DNA of 64,000 nucleotides. Source: Cheiracanthium punctorium. Its lineage: Eukaryota > Arthropoda > Arachnida > Araneae > Cheiracanthiidae. Numbering within the stretch: the first letter of the stretch is position 1; the number at the start of each line of letters is the position of its first letter. The position numbers and the translations under genes were made by a program. Location of the stretch: NCBI GenBank assembly GCA_038373885.1, contig JAWZYV010015837.1, positions 434,001 through 498,000 on the forward strand, read 5' to 3'. The notes under the pieces are model-generated. The model worked only from the letters and a program-made list of their open reading frames with translations. It did not search any database and was not told where the DNA came from. Shown here piece after piece: positions 37,831 through 48,550 of the stretch.

Positions 37831-39941
37831 AAGCTCATAACAATTTTGTCATAATATGAACATAATCACGCATCAAATTTTACAAATATTTTACTAGAAT
37901 AAATATTTGCTAGACAAGTACCTTAAAATTTTTTTCCCACTCTCAGAAACTGTGCTTTTTCAGAGGGGATAGATAACTGACAGCCGTGCAATATGAACCG
38001 AAGTCTTTAACTCTCGACCTAACGGTAGAGGGAGACATGTATGCTCAGTGTGAAAACACTTATATTCTGCAAATGCTTTCATTCAGATCGTTTTATTGTT
38101 AGGCGGCCTATATTATAACGCTCTTCTTTACGTTGTTCTCTTGTAGGAGGTTGCAATTTTCCTCTGTATCTCTTTAATTATAAGACCCACAAAAGATATA
38201 TTAAGAAAATGTGTCTAAAAAAGACACTCCCTGATCTAGCGAAAATCAGTTCATTTTTATTTGATTTAGTAAAATTTAGAAATCTTGTAGCGCAGGATTT
38301 TTTATTTAAATCTAGGAGCTTCAATGAACGTTAGACTAAGCTAGAACCACCTAAATTATAAAAACTTCTGTGTAACCTGAGTGAAACTTGTAAAGAGGTT
38401 TTATTTTCTTTCTGAACTTAACGGTTTGGAGTGCGTTAAAGTTGCTAAGCAAAGTCATTTTCCTTAGTAAAAATTTTCTTATTTTATCAATTTTCATAAA
38501 CTCAAATTGCTCTTCTTTTCAATACAATAATTAGAAGGAAGTTTGGAGATTATACTAATGAATATTTGCAACTTTTGAATAGATATTCAGTAAAAATATT
38601 TTTTATTGTTAAGTTGAAGGATTTGAATTTTTATCATACAGAAATAAGGCAATATATAATCCAGAAAACAAATGTTATTAATAACTTATCTTTTTTCTTT
38701 AGCAGAAGTAAACCTTTTACTTTAATTCAGAGAGATATAATATTAAAAAGGAGCAGCAAAACACAGTTAAAATATACATAGTACTGCATAAAAGTATACT
38801 TGTGATTGTTGAACATTCGTTCACAATCTTTCTCTGAGATTTTGATCTCACAGTTATTCATACACAATGAAGATTACTGTCTAATAAAATAAGCACATTT
38901 TTAAACCTCGAAGTAACATTTTAAGTAATATAAAACAGGTGAAAAATCAGATAGGCTATTTTTATCCCGAAAAAGCAATACCAGCTTTTGCAGTGATCTT
39001 CAGAGATTTTAAATTTTGTGTGTGCCATGGGTAAATGAAAATAAAGATAAAATTGTAGATTAATTGATATAATGAGATTCAGTCATTAGTAAATCGTTAA
39101 ATTTAAATGCTTTGGTAAACATAGCCTTATAACAAAAAATTATCTAAATTTATAAAAAAAACAAAGCAGATCAATTCATTAGTGATAGACATTAGTTGAC
39201 AATAATTTTATGTAAATTATGCCGTAACAACCTAATAAATTCGGGAAACCACAGGCTTTACACCTAGTAATCAATAATAACTACGTATTCCGATACTGAA
39301 GTTTTCTTTTTTTTTAGCTAAGACTACTTGAAATCAGAGTTAAAAATTATTTACCATTTTCACTGTTAAAAAAGAAAAGCAAAGGAAAAAAAAAAAGAAA
39401 ACAGGAATTTTAATTTAAAGGTTGGGGAACTTTTCAGCTTTATATCAAAATTCGTTTTAATTCCAACAATTTACTGTTACAAGAATTTGATAATCTAAAA
39501 TATTTTATAATACGCAACTATAACCAATTTTAGGTAAATACAGATTTAGAACACAATGTCACAGTTAATGAAAACTAAAGGATGCTTGCTTCACAGCGTT
39601 TTCGTTCAAATTCTGCCGCGGGTCCTGAAAGCTCATTACAGATCGATGAAGACTCTGTGAATGATAAGCAGGTGATTAACTTGCAAATTTAATTTGAATT
39701 TTATATGAAGGAATTTCTATTTTGTTTGACCGTTATCTCCAGATTGGGAGATGTGTTTATTGTGTAACAGAAATTCAATTTATTCAAATTTGTTTGGGAA
39801 AGTTACGTATACTTTTCTGTGCTTTTTCTGCTTTTTTTATTATTCAGTTTTTTCAACGATAGCTTTTTTATCAGAAAAAAAGGAGAACTGAAAGAATGTA
39901 CTTTTATTTATATGTTTTTTCTGCATTAATTTATCTGTAGA

Positions 39942-39977
<36 letters not shown>

Positions 39978-40322
39978 GAGCGCGTGGTTAGGTTCTACGA
40001 AAGACGATGTGTGTATTTGTAAATTTATTACTATCATGATTTAAGTAGATTTAAAGTTATTCATGAGATCTTCGAAGTCATGCTATTTATTGCTATTTAT
40101 TGCATTTTCGAATGTATTTAATCTTCACAAAAGTAAGTGATCAGCATGCTAAACTATCATAAAATTAAATTTTTAGTTTGAATTAATCGTTTAACCATTT
40201 CATAGTTTAAATAAAGTATTTTTAAATTTATTAATCAAAAATGCCATGTTTATCTTAATTTTATTTACTAAAAGGTGAATAACTGCCATATATTTATTCC
40301 ACTAATGCGGAATTACTGAAAG
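37831..40322. other. AT-rich DNA with a poly-T run
   Basis: No gene or RNA supported. The frame at 38566-38781 is AT-driven. A 30-base T run lies at 39944-39973, and a poly-purine stretch near 39371-39403. Confidence 0.5.
39944..39973 (+). repeat. Poly-T run, 30 bases
   Basis: Uninterrupted T tract. It could be the tail of a minus-strand retroposon, but no recognisable body follows on its 3' side (plus coordinates). Confidence 0.9.
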
Positions 40323-40324
40323 TA

Positions 40325-41034
40325 TTAAGTGTATCGGAAAGTCATGTCATTTTTTCGTACGTCAATATTTTGCCTAAAAGTACTGAAGCTAATAATAAGA
40401 AATTTGGCACATATGTGAGTTCTTTAGCATACATGATAGATTGTTTGTTTGCGGATTAAGATCGATTGACTGCACTATGGTCCTAGGGCTATAGGGGGAA
40501 TGCCCTTCGTGGAGGATTTTCCAAGGGATCCTAGCCCGTATTTACGCGAAGTTTTTGAGAAAAAAAGAGAAAACTCCGAACGGCTAGGTCGACAGGCGCG
40601 ACCGGGGTGTGAACTTGGCACCTCCCGCCTTCCAGTTTCGAAAGCAGAGCCTCTCAACCATTGGTGGGACTGATGTTAGATTGCAGATTAATTTCTATAT
40701 CTGTAACTTATGGGAAATAGGGGCCAAATATGGCATCAAAGATGATGACAGATATCTTAAAATTATTTCTGCAAAATACAACACTCAATAATATCTAAAA
40801 ACTTATTTCAGAAAATTTCAAATATAATCCAAGGAGGGTAGACATGAGAAAAGGGGAAGGGTTGTCATTTTACTGGAAAGAAAAAAAATACATTATCTAT
40901 ACAATTTTCACTTTAAAATTTAAAAAATAGGAGTCCTATGTTTAGACACCGCTTGTTTGTAATTCAGAAATTGTTGAAAATGTATTTGCTTGGAATTTAT
41001 GTTTAAAAAGGGCATTACTTGCCGGCACACCTAA
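40325..41034 (+). mobile_element. MITE, Tc1/mariner-type, interrupted by a SINE
   Basis: The left end, TTAAGTGTATCGGAAAGTCA, and the reverse complement of the right end, TTAGGTGTGCCGGCAAGTAA, are inverted repeats. TA flanks both (40323-40324 and 41035-41036). The left arm continues TGTCATTTTTTCGTACGTCA, closely matching the copy at 44128-44577. There is no transposase frame. A SINE (40444-40673) splits the element; without it the element is about 470 bp, similar to the 450-bp sister copy. The terminal word TTAGGTGTGC and the TA site suggest a mariner-related enzyme. Confidence 0.8.
40444..40673 (-). mobile_element. tRNA-derived SINE, nested in a MITE
   Basis: The minus-strand head (starting at 40673) carries an RNA polymerase III A-box match, TGGTTGAGAGG (40660-40650), and a degraded B box, AGTTCACACCC (around 40615-40604), at tRNA-like spacing. 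The body matches the SINE at 58126-58363: the plus-strand words CCGAACGGCTAGGTC/CCAGACCGTTAGATC and TAGCCCGTATTTACG/TAACGCGTATTCACG. The tail on the plus-strand left is TTTGTTTG. Flanking direct repeats TGATAGATTG (40434-40443) and TGTTAGATTG (40674-40683) differ at one base and mark the target duplication. Transposition would need a LINE reverse transcriptase supplied from elsewhere. Confidence 0.82.
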
Positions 41035-41036
41035 TA

Positions 41037-41599
41037 GTCTGTTAATTGGTTGATTTATTTTAAAAAAAAATTGAGCAGTCTAACTGAAAATGTACATAAA
41101 AATTACTGTTACAGTGTATAAACCAAGCTCTTTCTTTAGATATTTAATCTGTAAAATATAATTAATAAATTATTTCTTGAAGTAAAAATGGATGTTTTTG
41201 ACAATACAAAGAATCGCATCATAAAAGAAAAAAAACGAAAATTAATAAAGTAAAGTAAGAGAAAAAATAACTGTATATTGGAAAATACGTAGATAATGTT
41301 GGACAGAATTTTTGTAGATTTCCCTTGCACGAAAAAAAAAAATTGCACAGAAAATTAATTCAAAAATAAGAAATCAGAAGTAAAATATAAATGATTAAAA
41401 TAAAGAATATTATTTGGATTAGAAATGCCCATTAATCACATTCATATAAGTAAATATCTCGTCTATTATTAAATGCGCTGTTCAAATGTGAAATTTTTAC
41501 ACAAATTAAACTGTCCGTCCTTTCTGGTTTTATGGTACCTGAAGATGAAAATCAAGCTTAAAATTGCCTTCTGGCTCAGGATTCCGAGAAAGCTGCATT
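41037..41599. other. AT-rich DNA, nothing recognised
   Basis: No gene or repeat end recognised; the minus-strand 70-codon frame is phenylalanine-rich and AT-driven. Confidence 0.5.
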
Positions 41600-42650
41600 G
41601 CTTACATTCTATATAACGTACAGAAAACAGTATGAACAAAAGCTTGCAGACTTTTTTTTAGGGGGGGGGGTTCATGCCTTGTTTTTGCCTGACCCATGAG
41701 AGGAACGTCCGTACCGTTCATACAGCAGAAATCTCCTGACATTTCGACTGAGCACTTTCCTTTGTAATGCTGTTCCTTTGCAGAAACGTCCTGCTTTGTT
41801 CGTTTTTCATTACTGAAAGAGCCACAGTTAATTGCGAAGTTGCCAATATGTGAATGCAGGGAGTGCATTTTTGTCACGTGTTGCACCTAATTTTCCCAAG
41901 TTCTTCCACTTTATAATTTTCTGACGGACGTTGCCCAGAAATTGTGTACTATCATTCTTCAAACAATACCATGCAGCTCACCAGAATTAAGTTCAAACAG
42001 ATTGCCCGGATCACTGGTCGAATAAGGGATGCTATGATAACCTTTTTTGAATTTTCTACTGATTCCTTTCTTCGAGCGTTGTACCATGCTGAAAAAGCAA
42101 TCGATGGCTTAGTTTCTTGTTTCCCTCCAAATGGCAGGAACAACAAAACATATAGAAACTTCTTTTCCGGCTGTCCAAGTATTTAAGGTGTATGAGAACA
42201 AGCCGTACAACTAAATATTAGGACCCCACGATTTATCTTCGTCTCAACAGGGCATTCGAAGTAAATTGCATATGCCTTTTACACTGAAAAATCAAAGGCC
42301 GCTTCCTGGCACCACAAATAACGTAAGCACATATATGCAAAAGTTATACGGCGAATTCAAACAGGAGCTTGCCATTTCTACTAATTCGCTGTGCAGTACG
42401 ACATGCAGAGCAATATGAAATTTCTCCCGTTCTCTCACGTACAAGCTAAGGAGAGTGGATGGAGCTTATTTTATATGTTTGATCGCATGATTTATCTGGA
42501 ACAACGGCACCAAGTTTGTAGCTGTTTCAAGAAGTTGATAGTAACTTCTTTAAGAAAAGAAAATGCCTATTTTAGCATTTTCCTTCCACGTATCGTAAGG
42601 TTATATGTGAAATATAAAGAGCCCAATTACTCACGCCTTTGAGCCAGGAG
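41600..42650. other. Less AT-rich kilobase with several open frames, unassigned
   Basis: Composition is more balanced than the flanks. Short frames are open on both strands (41602-41886 minus, 41944-42186 plus, 42391-42642 plus). None shows a domain I recognise, and the frames do not join into one product through obvious splice sites. It may be a decayed transposon or retroelement whose protein signal is too worn to read, or an unrecognised exon cluster. A translated search against repeat and arthropod proteins would decide. Confidence 0.35.
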
Positions 42651-44125
42651 AGAATTTTAAACGTGCTTTTCGTGTTTAGCGACCCAAAATTTATAATAGG
42701 TGGCTTCTTTCGTTTTGGTTAAAAAAGCAAAATTTGATAACCTTTTTAATAGTGTTCTTTATAACAGTTTTTATCATTTTAGTTTTTTTATCAGTATAGA
42801 TTTTATCAGTTTATCGGGTAAAACAGTCATACATAGTTTTCTATCAAAACGGAGTGCTTTGATGTAAAAAGTTTTAAATTTGTAAAATATGGAAGTAACT
42901 CTCTAATGTACTTCATCTAATCGGTCTACCTATAATACAATCTGAAAAACAAATATTTTGAAGCATTTACATAAAATAAGGACTAAATAATAAATGAAGC
43001 ACAAAAAAGACACTGTTTCACGATCTGGAAATTTAAAATCTGTATGATTAAAAACATTTAAGTAAAACATTAAAATGTGTTGTATTTACCGTAATTCAAT
43101 TATCTAAATATTACTATTTCTATAAAATCACCGTGTAAGAAATTTAATGTGAAATTTTGTTATTTTGACGTGTATTGTTTAGGTAGGCTACGTTAGGAAG
43201 GCTATGTGAATGGAAATTTGAAAGATAAACAACAATATTCATATATATTTAGTGACATTAATTCTTTTCATTCATAATTCTTTAAAAAGATCTGTAAAAT
43301 GCTTAGTGTAAAAGGAAAAAAAGACTAGAGATAATGTAAACACAAAAATTACATCATTTGCAAAATAAAATGGTGTAAATAATACTGTATGTTTCGTAGG
43401 GATCATAGTTACTTAGCTCAAGATTTAATCACTTGGCTTGTTTAAATTAAGTAAAACACTAAATTAACACTAAATTCAGCCTTTGAAAAGCAACGAATAA
43501 ATAATTAAAAAATAAAATGAACAATTATAATGAATATCTCAAAAAATGTTGGTAGTTTAATAATTCAAATGGATAAAGTTATTTTAATACATTTTTTAAA
43601 CAAAATGAACTTGTTTAAATTAAATTCAGAAATGCAGCATATTCTATTTAATACAGTGCAGTAATTTTTCATATAAAAACCGAAGTACAAAAAATTCTCA
43701 AAACTACTCCAATAAATTAAATTTAAATAAAAAACTTAACGATAAAACATAATTTGTAGAAATTTTAATTTACATAATGCGGAATAAATAAACAAAGACC
43801 AAATCGATACAAAACTTGAATTTAGATAAAATTTTGCAGCCACTAATTCTTTTTATAAGTATTATTCTTGTTTGTGTCACCCGTTTTTATGGCGAATGAA
43901 TTCTATATGTTGAATAACATAAAGAAATAAATACTTCATTTCAAGAAAAAATACATTTTTTTAAGTATATACAAAATAGAACAAAGTGATTAAGAAAAAG
44001 TATGAAATTCAATAGCTTTGGGGAACGCATAGGGATGTAATCAGTATTCAATATTTAATGTTTGTAAAACAAAACTATTGAAATTTGAAATGGTGCATAA
44101 TGTAAAAAGTTACACTGCTTTGTAT
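42651..44125. other. Very AT-rich DNA, nothing recognised
   Basis: No gene, RNA or repeat terminus recognised. Confidence 0.55.
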
Positions 44126-44127
44126 TA

Positions 44128-44577
44128 TTAACGGGTCATAATGTCGTTTTTTTCTGTACGTCAGTACTTCACCAAACTAAAACTACTGAAACTAACAATG
44201 CGAAATTTGGCATATATGTGAAGTTTATAACGTGGGTACTTGATGATGTGGTGGTGTGGGGATGCCCATATTTCTCTCAATCCCAAACAACTTGATATTT
44301 ATAAAACTCTTGTAGTAATATGTAACAAACGCTAAAAATTTTGAACTTCGCCTTCCTCCACGCCTCCAAGGAGGGTGGGTCGCAAATTTTCCTTTTTAAC
44401 ACATTCTTCTTGAAAAAAAAAAGAATCGTCAATGAAATTGCTGTAATATTTAATTCTAAAATGTAATAAAAATAAATTGTTCAGACAAAACTGCTTTGTC
44501 ATTGAAAACTTGTTTAAATTTTTCTTGTTTAAATTTCATGTAATGAAAAAAACGACGTTACTTTTCCGTATACCTAA
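44128..44577 (+). mobile_element. MITE of the 40.3-kb family
   Basis: The right end, reverse-complemented, is TTAGGTATACGGAAAAGTAA then CGTCGTTTTTT. The left end is TTAACGGGTCATAATGTCGT and seems to have lost several bases of the terminal repeat. TA flanks both ends (44126-44127 and 44578-44579). After the arm it shares with the 40-kb copy the words CTGTACGTCA/CGTACGTCA, TACTGAA/TACTGAAGC and GAAATTTGGCAyATATGTGA. There is no coding frame. It is uninterrupted (450 bp), so it shows the structure of the element before SINE insertion. Confidence 0.78.
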
Positions 44578-44579
44578 TA

Positions 44580-46470
44580 TTTTTTTTTTTTTTTAAAGGA
44601 CAGTTAACAGCACTTTAGAAATGTTTACGTAAATATATTGCATCTGATTTGCATGAATGAAAACTGGTTAAACTGAATTGTTTCTATTTGAAATAAAATT
44701 TAAACGAAATGTAAACGGCAGGTTTTAATTTTTTAAGATTATTTTTGGTTTATTTCCATTTGATACCATTCACTTTCTGTGTAAATACAATTTTTTTTGG
44801 TTTCATAGACTCAATCACATAATTTTGAACACAGAGTTGTAAATTATTTTTCGTTTATTGAATAACGTATATAAAGTTTGTAATCATGCTATTTAATGAA
44901 TTGCACCCCTTTTAAAATCAGAAGTTCCATCTTATCTCTTTCTGGGCTATTACATTTTTTTTTGTTCTTTAGGCACATGTTACCAGCACGTCTCATCATA
45001 GTCAACTATTTTTCCCAATTAAAATTAAAACTTGTGCATTTAGTTTAGCTATCTTACACATAATTTGTAAAAGCATTTTCCGAAGATTTTTGGCTCAATA
45101 ATACATTTTATAGATATTTTTTATATCATATATTCCTGCATATGTTATTGCGGATTATATATTTTTCATTTGGAATGTAATAATTTTATGGACAGTGAAA
45201 AACGAAAGCGCCTTATACCAAGTCAGTAAAATTATTTTAGCATTTCATACCCATGCTTTAATGAATCATACTTATGTTATAATCTTGTAAATTCATTGTC
45301 TCCTTAAATACATAACTTGTAATACTTATAAAAGAGTGAAAAACAATGTCAACGAGTTCAGGTTTATGTTTTTAAGGAAATGAAAAAACAATCATTCACA
45401 TTTATTCCGATTCAATAAATACGTTGTTTACTTAAGAATATGATAATCTATTTCTTACCATTTCCACCCAAAACCACGCAGAATTTGATCCACAATATTG
45501 CCAAATGGAGCAAAAGTTTTGAGAATCCAGTGTTACTGAGGCATGCCCATTTCCGACGATGAAATAAGATAACTTCGCTCTCCTTCATCTTATACACTCA
45601 ATAAGTCAAATTTTATGCAGTTCTTCAAAATTCTTAACACCATAATATACGAACTAAACTAAATTAACGTCAATCCACATTGAGCAAGTCCGTAACAAAA
45701 ATATCAGTAATATACTTGTCCATTCATAAAAGTGTACAAATTTATACATTAGCTGATGACAATAATGTTTTATAAGTTAAATGCGTTGGAGTAAACTTTA
45801 AACGATTGCTAGGACCTTGACTGAATCTGTTTAGAAATTAATGATGAGATTATTTAGCAGAAATTTCTATTGATGAGAAAAACTACGCAGAAATTAGCTC
45901 GACAGTAGGTGTCTGTAATACGTAAATTAAAATTTAGTTATAGATATATTTTAAAAATTTGCAGAAAGTTATATTTTCCATAAAGCATGAAAAGGGAAAA
46001 GTCATAATATTCATTTTCATTTACTTATAAAACTAACACATCCTATGGTGATTTTCCTGTAGAAAGAACATACTTTCAAAAAATAGTCTATGTTTTAAAA
46101 GTTCACAAACATCTTTTTTAACTTTCATTTTTAAAAAGGATATAAATAAATAAAAATTGAAGTTCATGACAGCAGTACATTTTTTATTGTTGTTGGTGTT
46201 AATGTTCATCAATCTGACACCGTAAACATCACAAGTAACCGCAGCTCAAAATAAACGCTTTCCTTCAAAATGTCGCCTATTTTAAGCTGTCAAAAATTCG
46301 CATTTTACGCAAAAAAATAACCAAAAAATTAATTCATATCTCTGCACCGCCACCAAAACACAAGCCGTGAATATTTATGTAAAAAGGAAAAGCCGCGCAT
46401 TTAACCGCAGACGGCCCTAAATCAATGCCATCTCTCGCTAAGTCCTCGTTTAAATCCATAATATTACCAA
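44580..46470. other. AT-rich DNA, nothing recognised
   Basis: No gene supported. A 15-base T run (44580-44594) abuts the MITE end. Confidence 0.5.
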
Positions 46471-46733
46471 TAATCAAGGTACCAACGCATTTTCTGCGTT
46501 GCATGTGTTCCTGCCCTGGTCTTTTGAAGGGAAATAGATTTCAAGCCCCGCTACACGAGGTATGTTTCCCTCGCTCTTGGGGGGACGCATGCGCCCTCCC
46601 GTAGGTGGGCCGGGGCCATCTGGTGAGACAAGGCGACAACAAGGCGGCATTCTTTGAATTGAAAGGGGGGTGGATGCTCTTCGGTATCGCGGAAGGAAAT
46701 GTGAGGCACCGAGAGGAATTCGGATTTCGTGCA
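46471..46733. other. GC-rich patch with overlapping minus-strand frames
   Basis: CpG- and G-run-rich sequence in strong contrast with the flanks. Minus-strand frames of 116 and 77 codons overlap here (46824 to 46474 and 46784 to 46551), rich in Pro, Arg and Gly, with no recognised domain. Because two frames are open together, high GC with few stops is the simpler explanation. It may be a GC-rich repeat or a promoter-like island. Confidence 0.35.
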
Positions 46734-46922
46734 TTTTATTGAAAATAAGTCCGAATTGTGTTTCCGTGGGACATTTTTTAGCATGTATGTATAGATATTT
46801 ATGTACAGGGTAATTCAGACGCATTAAAGGGTGGTAGAAAAACCATTTAGCCCCTTGCCTGTGTTGGGATTTGGTGAATTTTTTTGAAGTAAGTCGGAAT
46901 TATGTTTTCGTGGGACATTTTG
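46734..46922. repeat. Direct repeat pair around a MITE-end relic
   Basis: The stretch 46734-46780 (AATAAGTCCGAATTGTGTTT, then CCGTGGGACATTTT) recurs at 46879-46922 (GTAAGTCGGAATTATGTTTT, then CGTGGGACATTTT). Between the copies, from 46806, lies CAGGGTAATTCA, then CATTAAAGGGTGGTAG. This resembles one end of the long-inverted-repeat MITE family (compare CTTTAAGGGGTGGTAG in the 61-kb copy). The arrangement could be a local duplication plus a truncated insertion. Confidence 0.55.
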
Positions 46923-47235
46923 AACTATCCAAGCAGTTGTGACGTAAAATCCTGTCAACTTTATTCCAGTTGTCATTGAAATGCATCTATAATTTTAATT
47001 ATTTATATCACTCGTGTATTATAAAATATGTTTTAATATTAAAGATTGTAAATATTTTAGGAGCTCATTTTTCAATAATTACAAATCGTCCTATCAACAT
47101 TTATTTTTTGTTTCTATAATTTTAAAGCTGCATGAAAATTTTACAGTGAAAACATCTTTACATTATTTGCTCATTTCCAAAACTCTTTTAGAGTTAATAT
47201 ACATGTATATACATATTTATACATATTCAGACGAA
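46923..47235. other. AT-rich DNA, nothing recognised
   Basis: No gene, RNA or repeat end recognised. Confidence 0.5.
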
Positions 47236-47290
47236 CTTAACCCCGAACTCAGTTCGATATGATCAATGTGACCCCGAACTCAGTTCGGGT
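47236..47290. repeat. Duplicated CCCCGAACTCAGTTCG hairpin motif
   Basis: The word CCCCGAACTCAGTTCG occurs at 47240 and again at 47272, 32 bp apart. The second copy continues GGG, so CCCGAAC/GTTCGGG pair perfectly around TCA. A related half-site CGAACTTAA precedes the first. The paired, GC-rich, palindromic word in AT-rich DNA looks like a dimeric protein-binding site or the remnant of a small repeat. No assignment possible. Confidence 0.65.
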
Positions 47291-47971
47291 AACGAAATGC
47301 GCCAATTTTGGACTGCCCGACGTAAGTTAATTAACATATTTAGAGAGAAAAAATATTCCATTTTTGGCACGCTTTTCTCAGATATATTCTACAGGAAAGG
47401 GAAGGGTGGAAGAAAAATCAAGAAGGTTCAAAATTACATAGGAATACGGGTCGGAAACGTCATCCTCATTTACCAGTTAATAATGACTTTTATTAAGCAT
47501 TTCAAGTGTTAGCATTGTAATTAATATATGGTTTGTGTTTTAATAAAAAATCATCTTAATAATCAGTTTTAGTTAAATTCTTTCAGTGAAAGAACTATTA
47601 GTTTCTGACGAGCAATGGTTCTAAATTTATGAATTTATGAATTTCTGAAATCCCAACCAAATTCTTGATGCAGTGATTAATTAAATTTCCACATTAGTTT
47701 AAGGATTAATAAATAAAATGTAGATAAAAAAATAAAAGCTTTACTTTCGAATTTTGTGGATTTCAAAGCGATTAGTTGTGATACGAAGAAAAGCAAAATG
47801 TTAAAAGCAATAAAAAAAAGGAAAAAATTAAAAATGAATGTTTCTCATATATTTTATAAGCATTTGTGAGTGTTCAATATTTTCTAAATTTTGATTATTC
47901 TGTAATTTTGATATTTTGTAATTATTTTTTGGGAAACATTTTGCCTCTCTATATATATCCACATGTTGATT
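47291..47971. other. AT-rich DNA, nothing recognised
   Basis: No gene supported; the frame at 47297-47512 is short and without motif. Confidence 0.5.
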
Positions 47972-48004
47972 ATTTTCTTAACAACGTTATATTGTTAAGA
48001 AAAT
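47972..48004. repeat. Perfect hairpin, 13-bp arms
   Basis: ATTTTCTTAACAA (47972-47984) pairs exactly with TTGTTAAGAAAAT (47992-48004) around CGTTATA. It lies just upstream of a longer inverted repeat. Confidence 0.8.
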
Positions 48005-48037
48005 GAGTAAAGACGACACGTATAACTTCAAAACATA

Positions 48038-48210
48038 GTTGCCAACTACTCAGGAATATAATTAACCACTTTTTGTAAAGAGTAATTTTTAAAAATATTT
48101 TTTCGGGATGGCATCCGCCCACACGTTCAACCTAGTAATTTTGTTATAACTTCAGTCAAAAATTATTGTTTAAAAAAAGTGGTTTGTTATATTCTGGAGA
48201 AGTTGGAAAC
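48038..48210. mobile_element. 173-bp snap-back inverted repeat related to the 44-bp repeat family
   Basis: The arms are about 53 bp. The left begins GTTGCCAACTACTCAGGAAT and the right, reverse-complemented, GTTTCCAACTTCTCCAGAAT. Both continue into ATATAA, then ACCACTTTTT. The centre (about 65 bp) contains GGGATGGCATCCGCCC. The right arm words AAAAATTATTGTTTA and AAAAAGTGGTTTGTTATATTC also appear in one orientation in the dispersed repeats at about 19984-20017 and 52367-52402. So this MITE-like hairpin shares its arm with that family. No target duplication was identified. Confidence 0.7.
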
Positions 48211-48526
48211 TGTGCTTTAGAATATAAATAGTAATATGAGGTTATATAAGAATTACATTTTCGCATATTTATTCGAATTATAAACGGTATCGATCATATT
48301 GATGAAAAAGCGAATTAATAGCGTTACGTTGAATAATGAATAAACGGTGCAATTATATTTGAATAAACTATGTACTAAGGACATTCATATTCAGAATAAA
48401 AATTTCATAAATTGAAATTAATGTTATTTTTCTATTTTTTCTCTCGCATTTTGCAGTTGATCAAAGCTATTTTTCGGTCACTACTAATATAAATAGCGGT
48501 AGAATGTTATGCTGTTATTGTTAGCG

Positions 48527-48550
48527 GCTTTTGTTATTCATAACAAAAGC
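48527..48550. repeat. Near-perfect palindrome, 11-bp arms
   Basis: GCTTTTGTTAT (48527-48537) pairs exactly with ATAACAAAAGC (48540-48550) around TC. The third strong snap-back within 600 bp. Confidence 0.75.

Noticed and set aside
46474..46824. 116-codon minus-strand frame
   Set aside because: Lies in a GC-rich patch where stops are rare; a second overlapping frame is also open, and it crosses a repeated segment and a MITE relic.
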